Under the pieces are notes generated by a model, which ran no database searches, had not been told where the DNA came from, and saw only the letters and a program-made list of their open reading frames with translations. Below, one piece after another: positions 26,221 to 33,888 of a stretch of DNA of 64,000 bases. The position numbers and the translations under genes are program-made. The first letter of the stretch is position 1. Each line of letters opens with the position of its first letter. Source of the DNA: Corallococcus sp. EGB (GTDB taxonomy: Bacteria; Myxococcota; Myxococcia; Myxococcales; Myxococcaceae); contig NZ_CP079946.1 in the NCBI RefSeq assembly GCF_019968905.1, positions 434,001 to 498,000 on the forward strand, given 5' to 3'.

Positions 26221-27454
26221 GGGGCCGCTGCTCCATGAGCTCGTCCGAGGAGTGGTCGTTGAAGACGTAGTCGCGCTGCAGCGGCAGGTTCCACGCGAAG
26301 TAGACCACCCCGCGCACCATCCACCAGCCCAGCGTGTACGCCAGCTGCGGGTGCAGCGTGAGCAGCGCCACGCCGCCCGCGTTGAGCAGCGCGCTCGTCG
26401 CGCTCACCAGCGTGTAGCGCGCCAGCTGCGGCGCCACCGCGCCCTGGCTGCGGAAGGTGATGACCCGGTTGAGGGTGTAGTTCACCACGCCGCCCAGCAC
26501 GCAGCCGGCCACCGTGGCCCACACCGGGGAGAGGCCTCCCCACTCCACCATGCCCAGCACCGCCACGAAGTCCACCGCCGTGGCGATGGCGCCCGCCGCC
26601 GCGTTGAAGCCGAACAGCGCCATGCCCGAGCGCGGCTGCACCGGCTTCTTGGGCGTCAGGGCCCGCACCAGCGTGCGGAAGCGCGACACCGCCGTGACGT
26701 TGCTCAGGATGGCCACGAACACCAGGCCCGCCACCGCCAGCCAGTGCATGGGGTGCTTCTGCTCCGGCCAGAACAGCGCCTCCAGGATGGGCGACAGCGC
26801 CGTGCCCACGCCCAGGAACAGCACCCGCTCCAGCCGCTGCATCGCGCCGTCACGCACGCTCACGCCCAGGCCCTCGCCCTTGGCGCGCACGTACGGCACC
26901 AGCGAGGAGCCCATCAGCGCCCCCAGCGCGGGCAGCAGCACCCAGGTGTCCCGGTAGTACCAGGCCAGGCCCATCAGGATGGCGGAGTCCACGTAGCGGT
27001 CCAGCACGGAGTCCAGCGCCGCGCCCGCGGGGTTGGCCTCCTTGCGGGTGCGCGCCACGCGGCCGTCCATCACGTCCAGCACGCCCGCGAAGAGGAACAG
27101 CCAGCCGCCCAGCGCGAAGCGGCCCGCCGCCACCGCCACGCCGGAGGACACGCCCAGCAGGCCGGACAGCATGGACAGCGCGTTGGCCGGCAGCCCCGAG
27201 CGCAACAGCACTGCCCACAGGGGCTGGATGACCCAGAAGAAGTAGTGGCGCAGGAAGAAGCCCACCAGCACCGACTTGCCGCGCGTCAGCGTCTCCGCGT
27301 CCCGGGGGATGCCCTTGATGGCGCAGCGGATGCAGAACAGCACCAGGCCCACGAGGAAGTAGGCGACCGCGAGGAGCGCGGGCGCCAGTGCGGTCCAGAT
27401 GCGTGCCGAGGGGGACAGGTCTCCACTCAGCCAGGCCAGGATGTGGTCATGCAC
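26210..27454 (-). CDS. CDP-alcohol phosphatidyltransferase fused to a GtrA-like domain
   Basis: A 414-residue membrane protein. Residues 60-260 carry the CDP-alcohol transferase signature D-G-x2-A-R-x8-G-x3-D-x3-D, here DGRVAR to GAALDSVLDRYVD, with the usual six helices. The likely product is phosphatidylinositol phosphate from CDP-diacylglycerol and inositol-3-phosphate. Residues 275-400 are a GtrA-like four-helix domain (NYTLNRVITFRS, then RYTLVSATSALLN). GtrA proteins are thought to move lipid-linked sugars across membranes, so the fusion could couple synthesis and flipping. It overlaps the PAP2 gene by 8 bases and the lipocalin-like gene by 11. The substrate is inferred from the operon. 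Confidence 0.8.
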   Translation of the reverse strand: MHDHILAWLSGDLSPSARIWTALAPALLAVAYFLVGLVLFCIRCAIKGIPRDAETLTRGKSVLVGFFLRHYFFWVIQPLWAVLLRSGLPANALSMLSGLLGVSSGVAVAAGRFALGGWLFLFAGVLDVMDGRVARTRKEANPAGAALDSVLDRYVDSAILMGLAWYYRDTWVLLPALGALMGSSLVPYVRAKGEGLGVSVRDGAMQRLERVLFLGVGTALSPILEALFWPEQKHPMHWLAVAGLVFVAILSNVTAVSRFRTLVRALTPKKPVQPRSGMALFGFNAAAGAIATAVDFVAVLGMVEWGGLSPVWATVAGCVLGGVVNYTLNRVITFRSQGAVAPQLARYTLVSATSALLNAGGVALLTLHPQLAYTLGWWMVRGVVYFAWNLPLQRDYVFNDHSSDELMEQRPHAA

Positions 27455-28382
27455 GGGTATTCCCTCCAGACGGCAGGGTCATGGGCGCCACTCCTGGCGC
27501 ATCCACGGCCCGTCTAGCGAAGACAGCCCTCACGACGACGTAGGCCACGACCGCCGCGGTCATGCCCGCGAGCACGTCGAGGATGTAGTGGTGCGTGAGG
27601 TACACGGCGGAAAAAGCCACGAGCAGCGCGAACAAGCCCGTCCCCACCCGCCACGCGGGGCCCTTGTGCCAGAGCACGAGCACCATCATCAGCGGGTAGG
27701 CCGCGTGCAGCGACGGCATGGCGCCGAACACGTTGGGGTTGCGGCCGTAGAAGTTCGCGAAATAGTGGATGCCGAAGAAGGCATCGAAGCGCGCCGTGCC
27801 CGCCGGACTGGGTGGCGCCGCCAGGTTCGCGAGTCCCGGCCCGTACTTCAGGACGTACCAGGGGGGCGCCGCGGGGTAGAGGACGTACGTCACGACGCCA
27901 ATGGCGTTCACCAGGAAGAAGGCCCAGCAGAGCTGTTCGAAGCGCGCGTCCTTCTTGAAGAAGAACAGGAGCGCCACCAGGAACACCTCGTAGATGTAGG
28001 CCGCGTAGGCGAAGCCGCACAGCAGGTCCAACGGCGTGTTGGGGTGGTGCGACCACCATTCGGGCCAGTTCACCCCTCCCGGGGCGGGGAACAGCGTCTT
28101 CTCGAGGTTGAACAGGTCGCCGGTGTGGATGGTGCCGCGCACCCCCAGCCACAGCGACTGGCTGTCCAGGATCATCCCGGTGAGCCACAGCGGAAACGCA
28201 CCGCGGAGGAACCGCCGCGGGCCGGCGCCGGCCCAGGCCAGCACCACCAGCAGCAGGTCCGCCGCGGCGTGTTCCCACCGGACCCGCCCGGTGGCGACAA
28301 CCATCGCGAGGTGGCCCGTCGCCATGAGGGTGACGAGCCACTTGAACGCGGTGTCGTTCTTAGCGGGAGAGCGGGAGGTCAT
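27447..28382 (-). CDS. PAP2-superfamily enzyme, Aur1/inositol-phosphoceramide-synthase-like
   Basis: A 311-residue polytopic membrane protein of the PAP2_3 type. The motifs are YPAAPPWYVLKYG (about residue 155), FGAMPSLHAAYPL (motif C2) and THHYILDVLAG (motif C3, H-x3-D). This spacing, with a long aromatic insert NFYGRNPN ahead of PSLH, is seen in yeast Aur1 and bacterial relatives that transfer phosphoinositol from phosphatidylinositol to ceramide. A simple lipid phosphatase is the alternative. It overlaps the inositol-phosphate synthase gene by 23 bases and the next gene by 8, indicating translational coupling in the operon. Confidence 0.8.
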   Translation of the reverse strand: MTSRSPAKNDTAFKWLVTLMATGHLAMVVATGRVRWEHAAADLLLVVLAWAGAGPRRFLRGAFPLWLTGMILDSQSLWLGVRGTIHTGDLFNLEKTLFPAPGGVNWPEWWSHHPNTPLDLLCGFAYAAYIYEVFLVALLFFFKKDARFEQLCWAFFLVNAIGVVTYVLYPAAPPWYVLKYGPGLANLAAPPSPAGTARFDAFFGIHYFANFYGRNPNVFGAMPSLHAAYPLMMVLVLWHKGPAWRVGTGLFALLVAFSAVYLTHHYILDVLAGMTAAVVAYVVVRAVFARRAVDAPGVAPMTLPSGGNTRA

Positions 28383-29697
28383 CCCCGTAGTAGTCCATCC
28401 CCAGATGCGTGATGGGCTCTTCGCCCGCGACGACGCGCAGCGTGTTCTTCAGCTTGGTCAGCTGGATGAACAGGTCGTGCTCCACCGGCAGGCCCGGGTG
28501 GGCCATGGGGCTCTTGAAGTAGAAGGACATCCACTCCTGGATGCCCCGCCACTCCAGCCGCTTGGCCAGGTCCATGAACAGCGCGATGTCCAGGACGAGC
28601 GGCGCCGCCAGGATGGAGTCGCGGCAGAGGAAGTTGACCTTGATCTGCATCGGGTAGCCCAGCCACCCGGTGATGTCGATGTTGTCCCAGCCCTCCTTCG
28701 CGTCGCCGCGGGGCGGGTAGTAGTGGATCGACACCTTGTGCGAGTACTTGTTGTACAGCTCCGGGTACAGGTCCGGCTGCAGGATGGTGTCGAGCACGCT
28801 CGACTTGGTCACTTCCTTGGCCTTGAAGGCCTGCGGATCATCCAGCACCTCGCCATCCCGGTTGCCCAGGATGTTGGTGGAGAACCAGCCCTCCAGGCCC
28901 AGCATGCGCGCCTTGAGCGCGGGCGCGATGACCGTCTTCATCATCGTCTGGCCGCTCTTGAGGTCACGGCCCGCGACGGGCACGCCCTCCAGCTTGGCCA
29001 GCTCCTGCAGCGCGGGCGTGTCCACGGCCGCGTTCGGCGTCCCGTTGGCGAACGGCACGCCTTCCTTGATGGCCGCGTAGGTGTAGAGCGCCGTGGGGTT
29101 GATGTCCGGGCTGTTCGCGTCCAGCGCCTTCTCGAAGTTGGCCAGCGTCTGGAAGGCCTCCGGCAGCGGCCGGAAGGTCTCCACGCTGCTGCACACCACC
29201 ATCACGGCGCGCTTGGCGTTGAGCTCCTTCTTGAAGTCCCGGATGTCCTGGCGCAGCGCGTCAATGCTCTCGCGGTGCGTCTTGGTGGACTTGATGTGGT
29301 TTGCCGCGATGCGGCGCACGAACTCGGGGTCGTGCACGCCCGGCTTCGGCTTGATGCCCTGGAGGAAGGGCTTCACCTGCTCCAGGTGCTTGTCGGTCAG
29401 CACACCCGAGCGCACGGCCACCTGGTAGGCGTCCTCGCTGATGATGTCCCACGCGCCAAAGACGACGTCGTCGAGCGTGGCCAGCGGCACCAGCTCGTTG
29501 AGCTTCACGGTGCGGCCGTCGGTGCGCTTGCCCAGACGGGCCGTGCCCATCTGCGTGAGCGAGCCGATGGGGGCGCCCTTGCCCTGCCGCGCCAGCTCCA
29601 CACCCGCCATCAGCGTGGTGGACACCGCGCCCAGGCCCGGGATGAGCACCGCCAGCTTGCCCTCGGGCTTCGCGACCTTCTTCTTGTTCTCCATCAT
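28360..29697 (-). CDS. ino1: Myo-inositol-1(3)-phosphate synthase
   Basis: A 445-residue enzyme converting glucose-6-phosphate to inositol-3-phosphate with NAD. The N-terminal Rossmann block reads VLIPGLGAVSTTLMAGV. The family blocks TRxSQT-like GSLTQMGTARLGK, DVVFGAWDI, KEGVPFANGTPNA, RDLKSGQTMMKTVIAP (active-site Lys and GQT) and GWFSTNILGNRDG follow in order. The length matches the prokaryotic family. The start at 29697 (MMENKKK) has AAGGA 6 bases upstream; a 118-residue upstream open stretch is not homologous. It is the promoter-proximal gene of the operon and supplies the inositol headgroup. Confidence 0.92.
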   Translation of the reverse strand: MMENKKKVAKPEGKLAVLIPGLGAVSTTLMAGVELARQGKGAPIGSLTQMGTARLGKRTDGRTVKLNELVPLATLDDVVFGAWDIISEDAYQVAVRSGVLTDKHLEQVKPFLQGIKPKPGVHDPEFVRRIAANHIKSTKTHRESIDALRQDIRDFKKELNAKRAVMVVCSSVETFRPLPEAFQTLANFEKALDANSPDINPTALYTYAAIKEGVPFANGTPNAAVDTPALQELAKLEGVPVAGRDLKSGQTMMKTVIAPALKARMLGLEGWFSTNILGNRDGEVLDDPQAFKAKEVTKSSVLDTILQPDLYPELYNKYSHKVSIHYYPPRGDAKEGWDNIDITGWLGYPMQIKVNFLCRDSILAAPLVLDIALFMDLAKRLEWRGIQEWMSFYFKSPMAHPGLPVEHDLFIQLTKLKNTLRVVAGEEPITHLGMDYYGDDLPLSR

Positions 29698-30123
29698 CCT
29701 GATTCCTTCGAAAAGGCGGGAAATCGCTCCGCCCAATGAGCGTCTCCGAGTCCGTCCATCCGGCGCCGGCAGGCTGCCGGACGGAAGGTGGAAAATCTCG
29801 AAAGCGGATGGTTGATACTCTAAACCGTCTGTCACTTCAACGTGATGTGAGGGCGGTCCCGGCTCGTACCACGGCGGCGGCCGGCTGCATGACTCGGGCC
29901 GGGGCGCGCTACAAGCCAGGACGAACGGCGCTGTCAGAGAAACAGCAAACCCGGGGGCAAAGGCCTCACCCACCGCGGCGGGCGTCCTCGGAGCGCCTGC
30001 CGGGTGGGCCGGGGTGGTACGGCTCTGCGCTTGCTCTGCTTTCGCACACACCCTGACACGTATGTCAGGTTTTGAGAAGGTGAGAACCGCCGGGTTTCCG
30101 GCGGCCTTCCGCCGGTTTCGCGA
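29698..30123. other. Upstream region of the inositol-lipid operon
   Basis: A 426-base gap that holds the operon promoter (29812-29840) and about 110 bases of leader. At 30052-30069 there is a 7-base inverted repeat (CCTGACA, CGTA, TGTCAGG) followed on the plus strand by TTTT; it could be an operator or a weak end signal for the PNPOx-like gene, whose stop is at 30124. I see no gene here. Confidence 0.5.
29812..29840 (-). promoter_or_regulatory. Sigma70-like promoter of the inositol-lipid operon
   Basis: On the minus strand a -35 of TTGAAG (29840-29835) and a -10 of TATCAA (29817-29812) are separated by exactly 17 bases, within a local dip in GC. This would start transcription near 29805 and leave a leader of about 110 bases before the inositol-phosphate synthase ATG. 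Confidence 0.55.
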
Positions 30124-30642
30124 TCAATTGTGCCGGGCGGCGCCCTTGTCGAGCTTCTGGTTGTCGCCCGGGCGGTACGTATCGCCGGTGAGGACGGCTT
30201 TCACGAAGCCGACCAGCTGGACCATCTTGCTGTTGGGCGTATCCCAGTACTCGGCCTTCTCCACGGAGACGCGCAGGAGGGCGAGGTGTGGATCATCCAG
30301 TCCCTGCGGGAACCAGGCCTTGAGGGAGGGGTTCCACAGCTCCCTGGCCTTGGCCTTGTCGTGGACCAGGTGGCAGCGGCCGCTGACGGACACGTAGCGG
30401 TCCCTCGCCGGGTCGGAGTAGGCGAGGTTGACGGAGTGGTCCTTCTGCACCTCGTCCACCTTCTGGGTGTGGTCGTGGGTGAAGAACCAGAGCTCTCCGT
30501 CGAAGTTCTTGTCGTAGGTCCACATGGGCCGGCTGCGCAGGCTGCCGTCGGTGTCCACGGTCGTCATCATCGCGACCTTGATGCCGTGGATGAGCTTGCC
30601 CAGGTGCTCCACCACGTCCTGCGGACTCTTCGTCGTCGTCAT
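30124..30642 (-). CDS. Pyridoxamine 5'-phosphate oxidase-like general stress protein
   Basis: A 172-residue split-barrel FMN-binding protein of the COG3871 general-stress type, not a true PdxH. Visible blocks are VAMMTTVDTDGSLRSRPMW, ELWFFTHDHTQKVDEVQKD and VNLAYSDPARDRYVSVSGRC, and YWDTPNSKMVQLVGFVKA near the C-terminus. It probably binds a flavin and reduces an unknown substrate. GGGAGG lies 7 bases before the ATG at 30642. Upstream in-frame codons read as Ser/Arg-rich noise. It is divergent from the 30809 gene. Confidence 0.85.
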   Translation of the reverse strand: MTTTKSPQDVVEHLGKLIHGIKVAMMTTVDTDGSLRSRPMWTYDKNFDGELWFFTHDHTQKVDEVQKDHSVNLAYSDPARDRYVSVSGRCHLVHDKAKARELWNPSLKAWFPQGLDDPHLALLRVSVEKAEYWDTPNSKMVQLVGFVKAVLTGDTYRPGDNQKLDKGAARHN

Positions 30643-30808
30643 GTCCTCGCCTCCCTTGGGGGTTGAAGGTAGGCAGCGGTCAGGCAGCGAACACCGGGGG
30701 GGCGGCCGGGTCGGCGCCAGGGCAGCCGGGCGTGTGATAGGGGGCGTGCCGGGACCGCTCGCTTGTTTCTTCCCTGGGAACGAGGCCGCCGGCCCGGGAG
30801 CGACACGG

Positions 30809-31303
30809 ATGCTGAAGACCGCGTGGAACGAGTGGAGCCTGAAGGCGCTGCAGCTGGAGACGGCGCTGCTGGCGCTGGAGGAGATCGAACTGCCGGACGC
30901 GATGCACGCGCTCCAGGACGCGGCCCAGCAGAAGCTGCTGGAGCTGGCGCGGGCGTGGCAGAAGACGCAGCCGGCGAAGGAGCCGCGCCAGTGGACGCGC
31001 GAGGAGAAGGCGGGAGGCGCGCCTCGCGACGAGGAGCTGGCGGACCTGGTGAAGGGCTTCCGCGAGGACGGCAAGGAGTGGACGCTCTACCGGCTCACCA
31101 GCGACAGGAAGGAAGTGGTGGAGACGGTGGTGTCGGAGGGGCGCGCGTGCATGGCGGCCGGCGGTGAGTACTACCTGGGCCAGTGGGACGCGGAGGAGGG
31201 CGTGCTGGAGGTGGGGCGCGACGACGAGGCCGGCGAGCCCGGCACCGGGCTGGTGCTGGAGCTGAGCGGCGAGCTGAGCTACTCGCCGTCTCCGGACCTC
31301 TAG
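30809..31303 (+). CDS. Hypothetical soluble protein, 164 residues
   Basis: I do not recognise this family. The product is soluble and acidic. The first 60 residues form a helical stretch with heptad-like leucines (LKALQLETALLALEEIELPDAMHALQDA). The C-terminal half is mixed, ending in an acidic beta segment. CGGGAG lies 8 bases before the ATG. Its TAG stop overlaps the stop of the opposing aldo/keto reductase gene in the sequence CTAG, so the two genes end on shared bases. Confidence 0.6.
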   Translation: MLKTAWNEWSLKALQLETALLALEEIELPDAMHALQDAAQQKLLELARAWQKTQPAKEPRQWTREEKAGGAPRDEELADLVKGFREDGKEWTLYRLTSDRKEVVETVVSEGRACMAAGGEYYLGQWDAEEGVLEVGRDDEAGEPGTGLVLELSGELSYSPSPDL

Positions 31304-32235
31304 TTCGACTCGAAGAACTTCACCATCCGCGCGCGCAGCTTCTCATCGGGCAGCCGTCCGAAGCCCGCCTTGACGTTGTCCTCCAGGTGGGCGGGGTCGG
31401 ACGTGGCGGGGATGGGGCAGTTCACGGCGGGGTGGCCCAGGATGAACTTGAGGAAGAACTGGGCCCAGCTGGTGCAGTCGAACTCCGAGGCCCAGTCCGG
31501 CAGCGGGCGGCCCTTCATCTTGCGGAAGAGGTTGCCCTTGTCGAAGGGCTCCATCACCAGCACGGCGACGCCGTGCTCCCGCGCGGCGGGCAGCAGGCGC
31601 TTCTCGGCGTCGCGCATGGAGAGTGAATAGGGCAGCTGCACGAAGTCCAGCTTGCTGCCCTGGAGGTGCTTCTCCAGGTCGTCGAAGGCGCTGCGCAGGT
31701 AGTGGGTGACGCCCACGTAGCGGATCCTCTTCGCGGCCTTCAGCTCGCGCAGCACCGGCAGGTGCACGTCCACGTCCAGCAGGTTGTGCACCTGCATCAG
31801 GTCCATGCGGCCGTGGCCCATCTTCTGGAGCGAGGCCTGGAGCTGCGCCGCGCCCTCCGCCTTGCCGCGCGTCCAGACCTTGGTGGCGAGGAACGGCGTC
31901 TTCTCCTGACCGGACTGCTCCAAGAGGTCACCCACGACGGCCTCGGAGCGGCCGTACATGGGCGAGGAGTCGATGAGGCGCGCGCCCGAGGCGAAGAACT
32001 TCTGGAGGACCTCGGCCAGCGGGGCGCGCTCGCTCGCGGCGCCGCCGACGTCGAAGGTCTGCCAGGTGCCCATGCCGATGACGGGCAGGGCTTCGCCGGA
32101 GCTGGGAATGGGACGGGTGAGCATGCGGGGACCGGGGGTTGGGGATTGGGCGAGAGCGGAGAGGGACGGCGCGAGCGCGGCGCCAACGCCCGCCAGCAGG
32201 ACCTCGCGGCGGGATCGGGGACGGGACGGGCGCAT
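31300..32235 (-). CDS. Tat-exported aldo/keto reductase
   Basis: A 311-residue NADPH-dependent oxidoreductase with a twin-arginine signal (SRREVLLAG, then a hydrophobic stretch to ALAQ), so it should be folded with cofactor and exported. The four catalytic residues are present: Asp in LIDSSPMYGRSE, Tyr in the same block, Lys in FLATKVW and His in LMQVHNL. GHPAVNCPIPATSDPAHLEDN is the cofactor-binding end. The substrate is unknown. Exported members of this family are fairly common in myxobacteria and proteobacteria. Confidence 0.85.
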   Translation of the reverse strand: MRPSRPRSRREVLLAGVGAALAPSLSALAQSPTPGPRMLTRPIPSSGEALPVIGMGTWQTFDVGGAASERAPLAEVLQKFFASGARLIDSSPMYGRSEAVVGDLLEQSGQEKTPFLATKVWTRGKAEGAAQLQASLQKMGHGRMDLMQVHNLLDVDVHLPVLRELKAAKRIRYVGVTHYLRSAFDDLEKHLQGSKLDFVQLPYSLSMRDAEKRLLPAAREHGVAVLVMEPFDKGNLFRKMKGRPLPDWASEFDCTSWAQFFLKFILGHPAVNCPIPATSDPAHLEDNVKAGFGRLPDEKLRARMVKFFESN

Positions 32236-32382
32236 GGGGGAAGCGTAGCGGCCGGGGACGCCGGGCACCGTGCTTCGTGAGGGGGAAGGCGGGCAGGTGA
32301 CAGTTCGGGATGGCACCGGTGTTCCCCTCGCCGCGAGGGGCGATTCCGCCCTGCTCGAGTCCCTTTGAGGAAGGTCCAGGCG

Positions 32383-33855
32383 ATGAAGCGCAAGGTCGCG
32401 GTGTGTGTCGGGGTGATGGTCGCGGTGGTGGCGGGAGCGGCCGGGGCCGAGGAGCGGACCGGAGGGGCCGTTGCCGAGGATCCACGGCCCGCGCCCGTCG
32501 AGGATCCGCCCGCCACGGTCATCGCGGTTCCGGTCCAGGCGCTGTCGCCCGCGCCCCTCGTGGAGGCCGCGACGGGCGGTGAGCCCGCGCGGACCACGGA
32601 CGCCCCGGTGGCGCGGCAGCGCTCGGACGCCGAGGAGATCCACGTCCCGGTGGTGCTGATGGCCCTGCCGCACGTGAGCACCGCGGGCACGGCCACGGAG
32701 CGGCTGGTGACCACGTTCGCGCTGGGGGCGCTCGGGACGCATGCGAAGCGGGTGGAGGGCGCGGCCATGTCCCTGGGCGCGAACTGGGTGGGCGAGGAGC
32801 TGTCCGGCGCGCAGCTCGCGCTCGGGATCAACGTGGTGCGGGGCGCCGCGTCCGGCGCGCAGTTCGCCGTGGGAGGCAACGTCGTCACGGGTGAGCTGGA
32901 GGGCCTCCAGGCCTCGGTGGGCCTCAACGTGGCGAAGGGCGCGGCGGCGGCCGGCCAGTTCTCCGTGGGCGGCAACATCGCGGGCGGCGAGCTGTCCGGC
33001 GGCCAGTTCTCCGTGGGCGGCAACATCGCGGGCGGCGAGCTGTCCGGCGGCCAGTTCTCCGTGGGCGCGAACATCGCGGGCGCGGGCGGCGTGGGAGGCC
33101 AGTTCACGGTGGGCGCGAACATCACGACCGCGCCGCTCAAGGGCGCGCAGCTCGCGGTGGGCGCGAACATCGCCCCGTCGATGTCGGGGCTCCAGGCCTC
33201 CACGGGCCTCAACTACGCGGGCCGGATGGACGGCGCGCAGCTGTCGCTCCTCAACGTGGGCGGGGAGGTGTCCGGCGCGCAGGTGGGGCTGGTCAACATC
33301 GCGGGGAAGGTGGACGGCCTCCAGCTGGGGTTGATCAACGTGGCGCGCGAGTCCCAGGGCGAGGCCGTGGGCCTGCTGAGCTTCATCGGCAATGGCCAGG
33401 CGAACCTGCAACTGTGGGCCAGCGACATCGCGTACACCAACGCGGCGGTGAAGTTCGGTGGCCGGCACTTCCACACGCTGCTGACGTTGGGCTTCAACCC
33501 CGGCACTGAAACACACCGTCGCCGTTACGTGGGAGGCATTGGTTTCGGCGCGCACATCCCCACGGGGTCATTGTTCTTCGACCTGGATGTCATTGGCAGT
33601 GGAGTGCACAAAGACAATCTCTTTCGTGATGGCGATGGCTTGAATGTGCTGGGACAGTTGCGGCTGGTGGCGGGCTGGCAGGTGGCGAAGCGGTTCGCGC
33701 TCATCGGCGGTGTCACCGGCAACACACTCGTGACCTGGGACAACGGGGATCGTTGGGAGGAATTGGGTATCGGGCCTGAGTGGCGCAGCGTCTCCGACGG
33801 GGGGCGCACCACCGTGCGTGTGTGGCCGGGCGTCCTGCTGGGCGTGCAGATCTGA
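32383..33855 (+). CDS. LA_2272-type surface repeat protein
   Basis: A 490-residue protein with a signal peptide (cut after AGAAGA). From about residue 130 to 350 it is built of 16- and 14-residue repeats of the form G-A-Q-(F/L)-(S/A)-V-G-x-N-I/V, for example GGQFSVGGNIAGGELS, then GLVNIAGKVDG and GLINVARES. Such repeats form a beta-solenoid and are seen in LA_2272-family surface proteins of Leptospira and others. The C-terminal 130 residues look like an outer-membrane beta-hairpin domain. GAGGAAGG supports the ATG at 32383. The next gene is read in the same direction 33 bases on. Confidence 0.75.
   Translation: MKRKVAVCVGVMVAVVAGAAGAEERTGGAVAEDPRPAPVEDPPATVIAVPVQALSPAPLVEAATGGEPARTTDAPVARQRSDAEEIHVPVVLMALPHVSTAGTATERLVTTFALGALGTHAKRVEGAAMSLGANWVGEELSGAQLALGINVVRGAASGAQFAVGGNVVTGELEGLQASVGLNVAKGAAAAGQFSVGGNIAGGELSGGQFSVGGNIAGGELSGGQFSVGANIAGAGGVGGQFTVGANITTAPLKGAQLAVGANIAPSMSGLQASTGLNYAGRMDGAQLSLLNVGGEVSGAQVGLVNIAGKVDGLQLGLINVARESQGEAVGLLSFIGNGQANLQLWASDIAYTNAAVKFGGRHFHTLLTLGFNPGTETHRRRYVGGIGFGAHIPTGSLFFDLDVIGSGVHKDNLFRDGDGLNVLGQLRLVAGWQVAKRFALIGGVTGNTLVTWDNGDRWEELGIGPEWRSVSDGGRTTVRVWPGVLLGVQI
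32953..33048 (+). repeat. Perfect 48-base tandem repeat inside the surface-repeat gene
   Basis: Two identical 48-base units (32953-33000 and 33001-33048), each encoding GQFSVGGNIAGGELSG, followed by a partial third that diverges after GTGGGCG. Identity at every third position points to a recent duplication or slippage. Confidence 0.9.
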
Positions 33856-33888
33856 CGCGGTATCCGGCTGGAAATCCGGGAGGGAAAC

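Noticed and set aside
26054-27517. A 487-codon plus-strand open frame
   Set aside because: Antisense to the CDP-alcohol transferase-GtrA gene and its flanks, no domain; rejected as GC shadow.
29698-30051. Long N-terminal extension of the inositol-phosphate synthase
   Set aside because: The upstream codons hold a promoter and leader and do not match the family; the start at 29697 has a good ribosome-binding site.
30052-30073. 7-base inverted repeat followed by TTTT
   Set aside because: Stem short, and the T-run is on the strand with no gene ending there; not called as a terminator.
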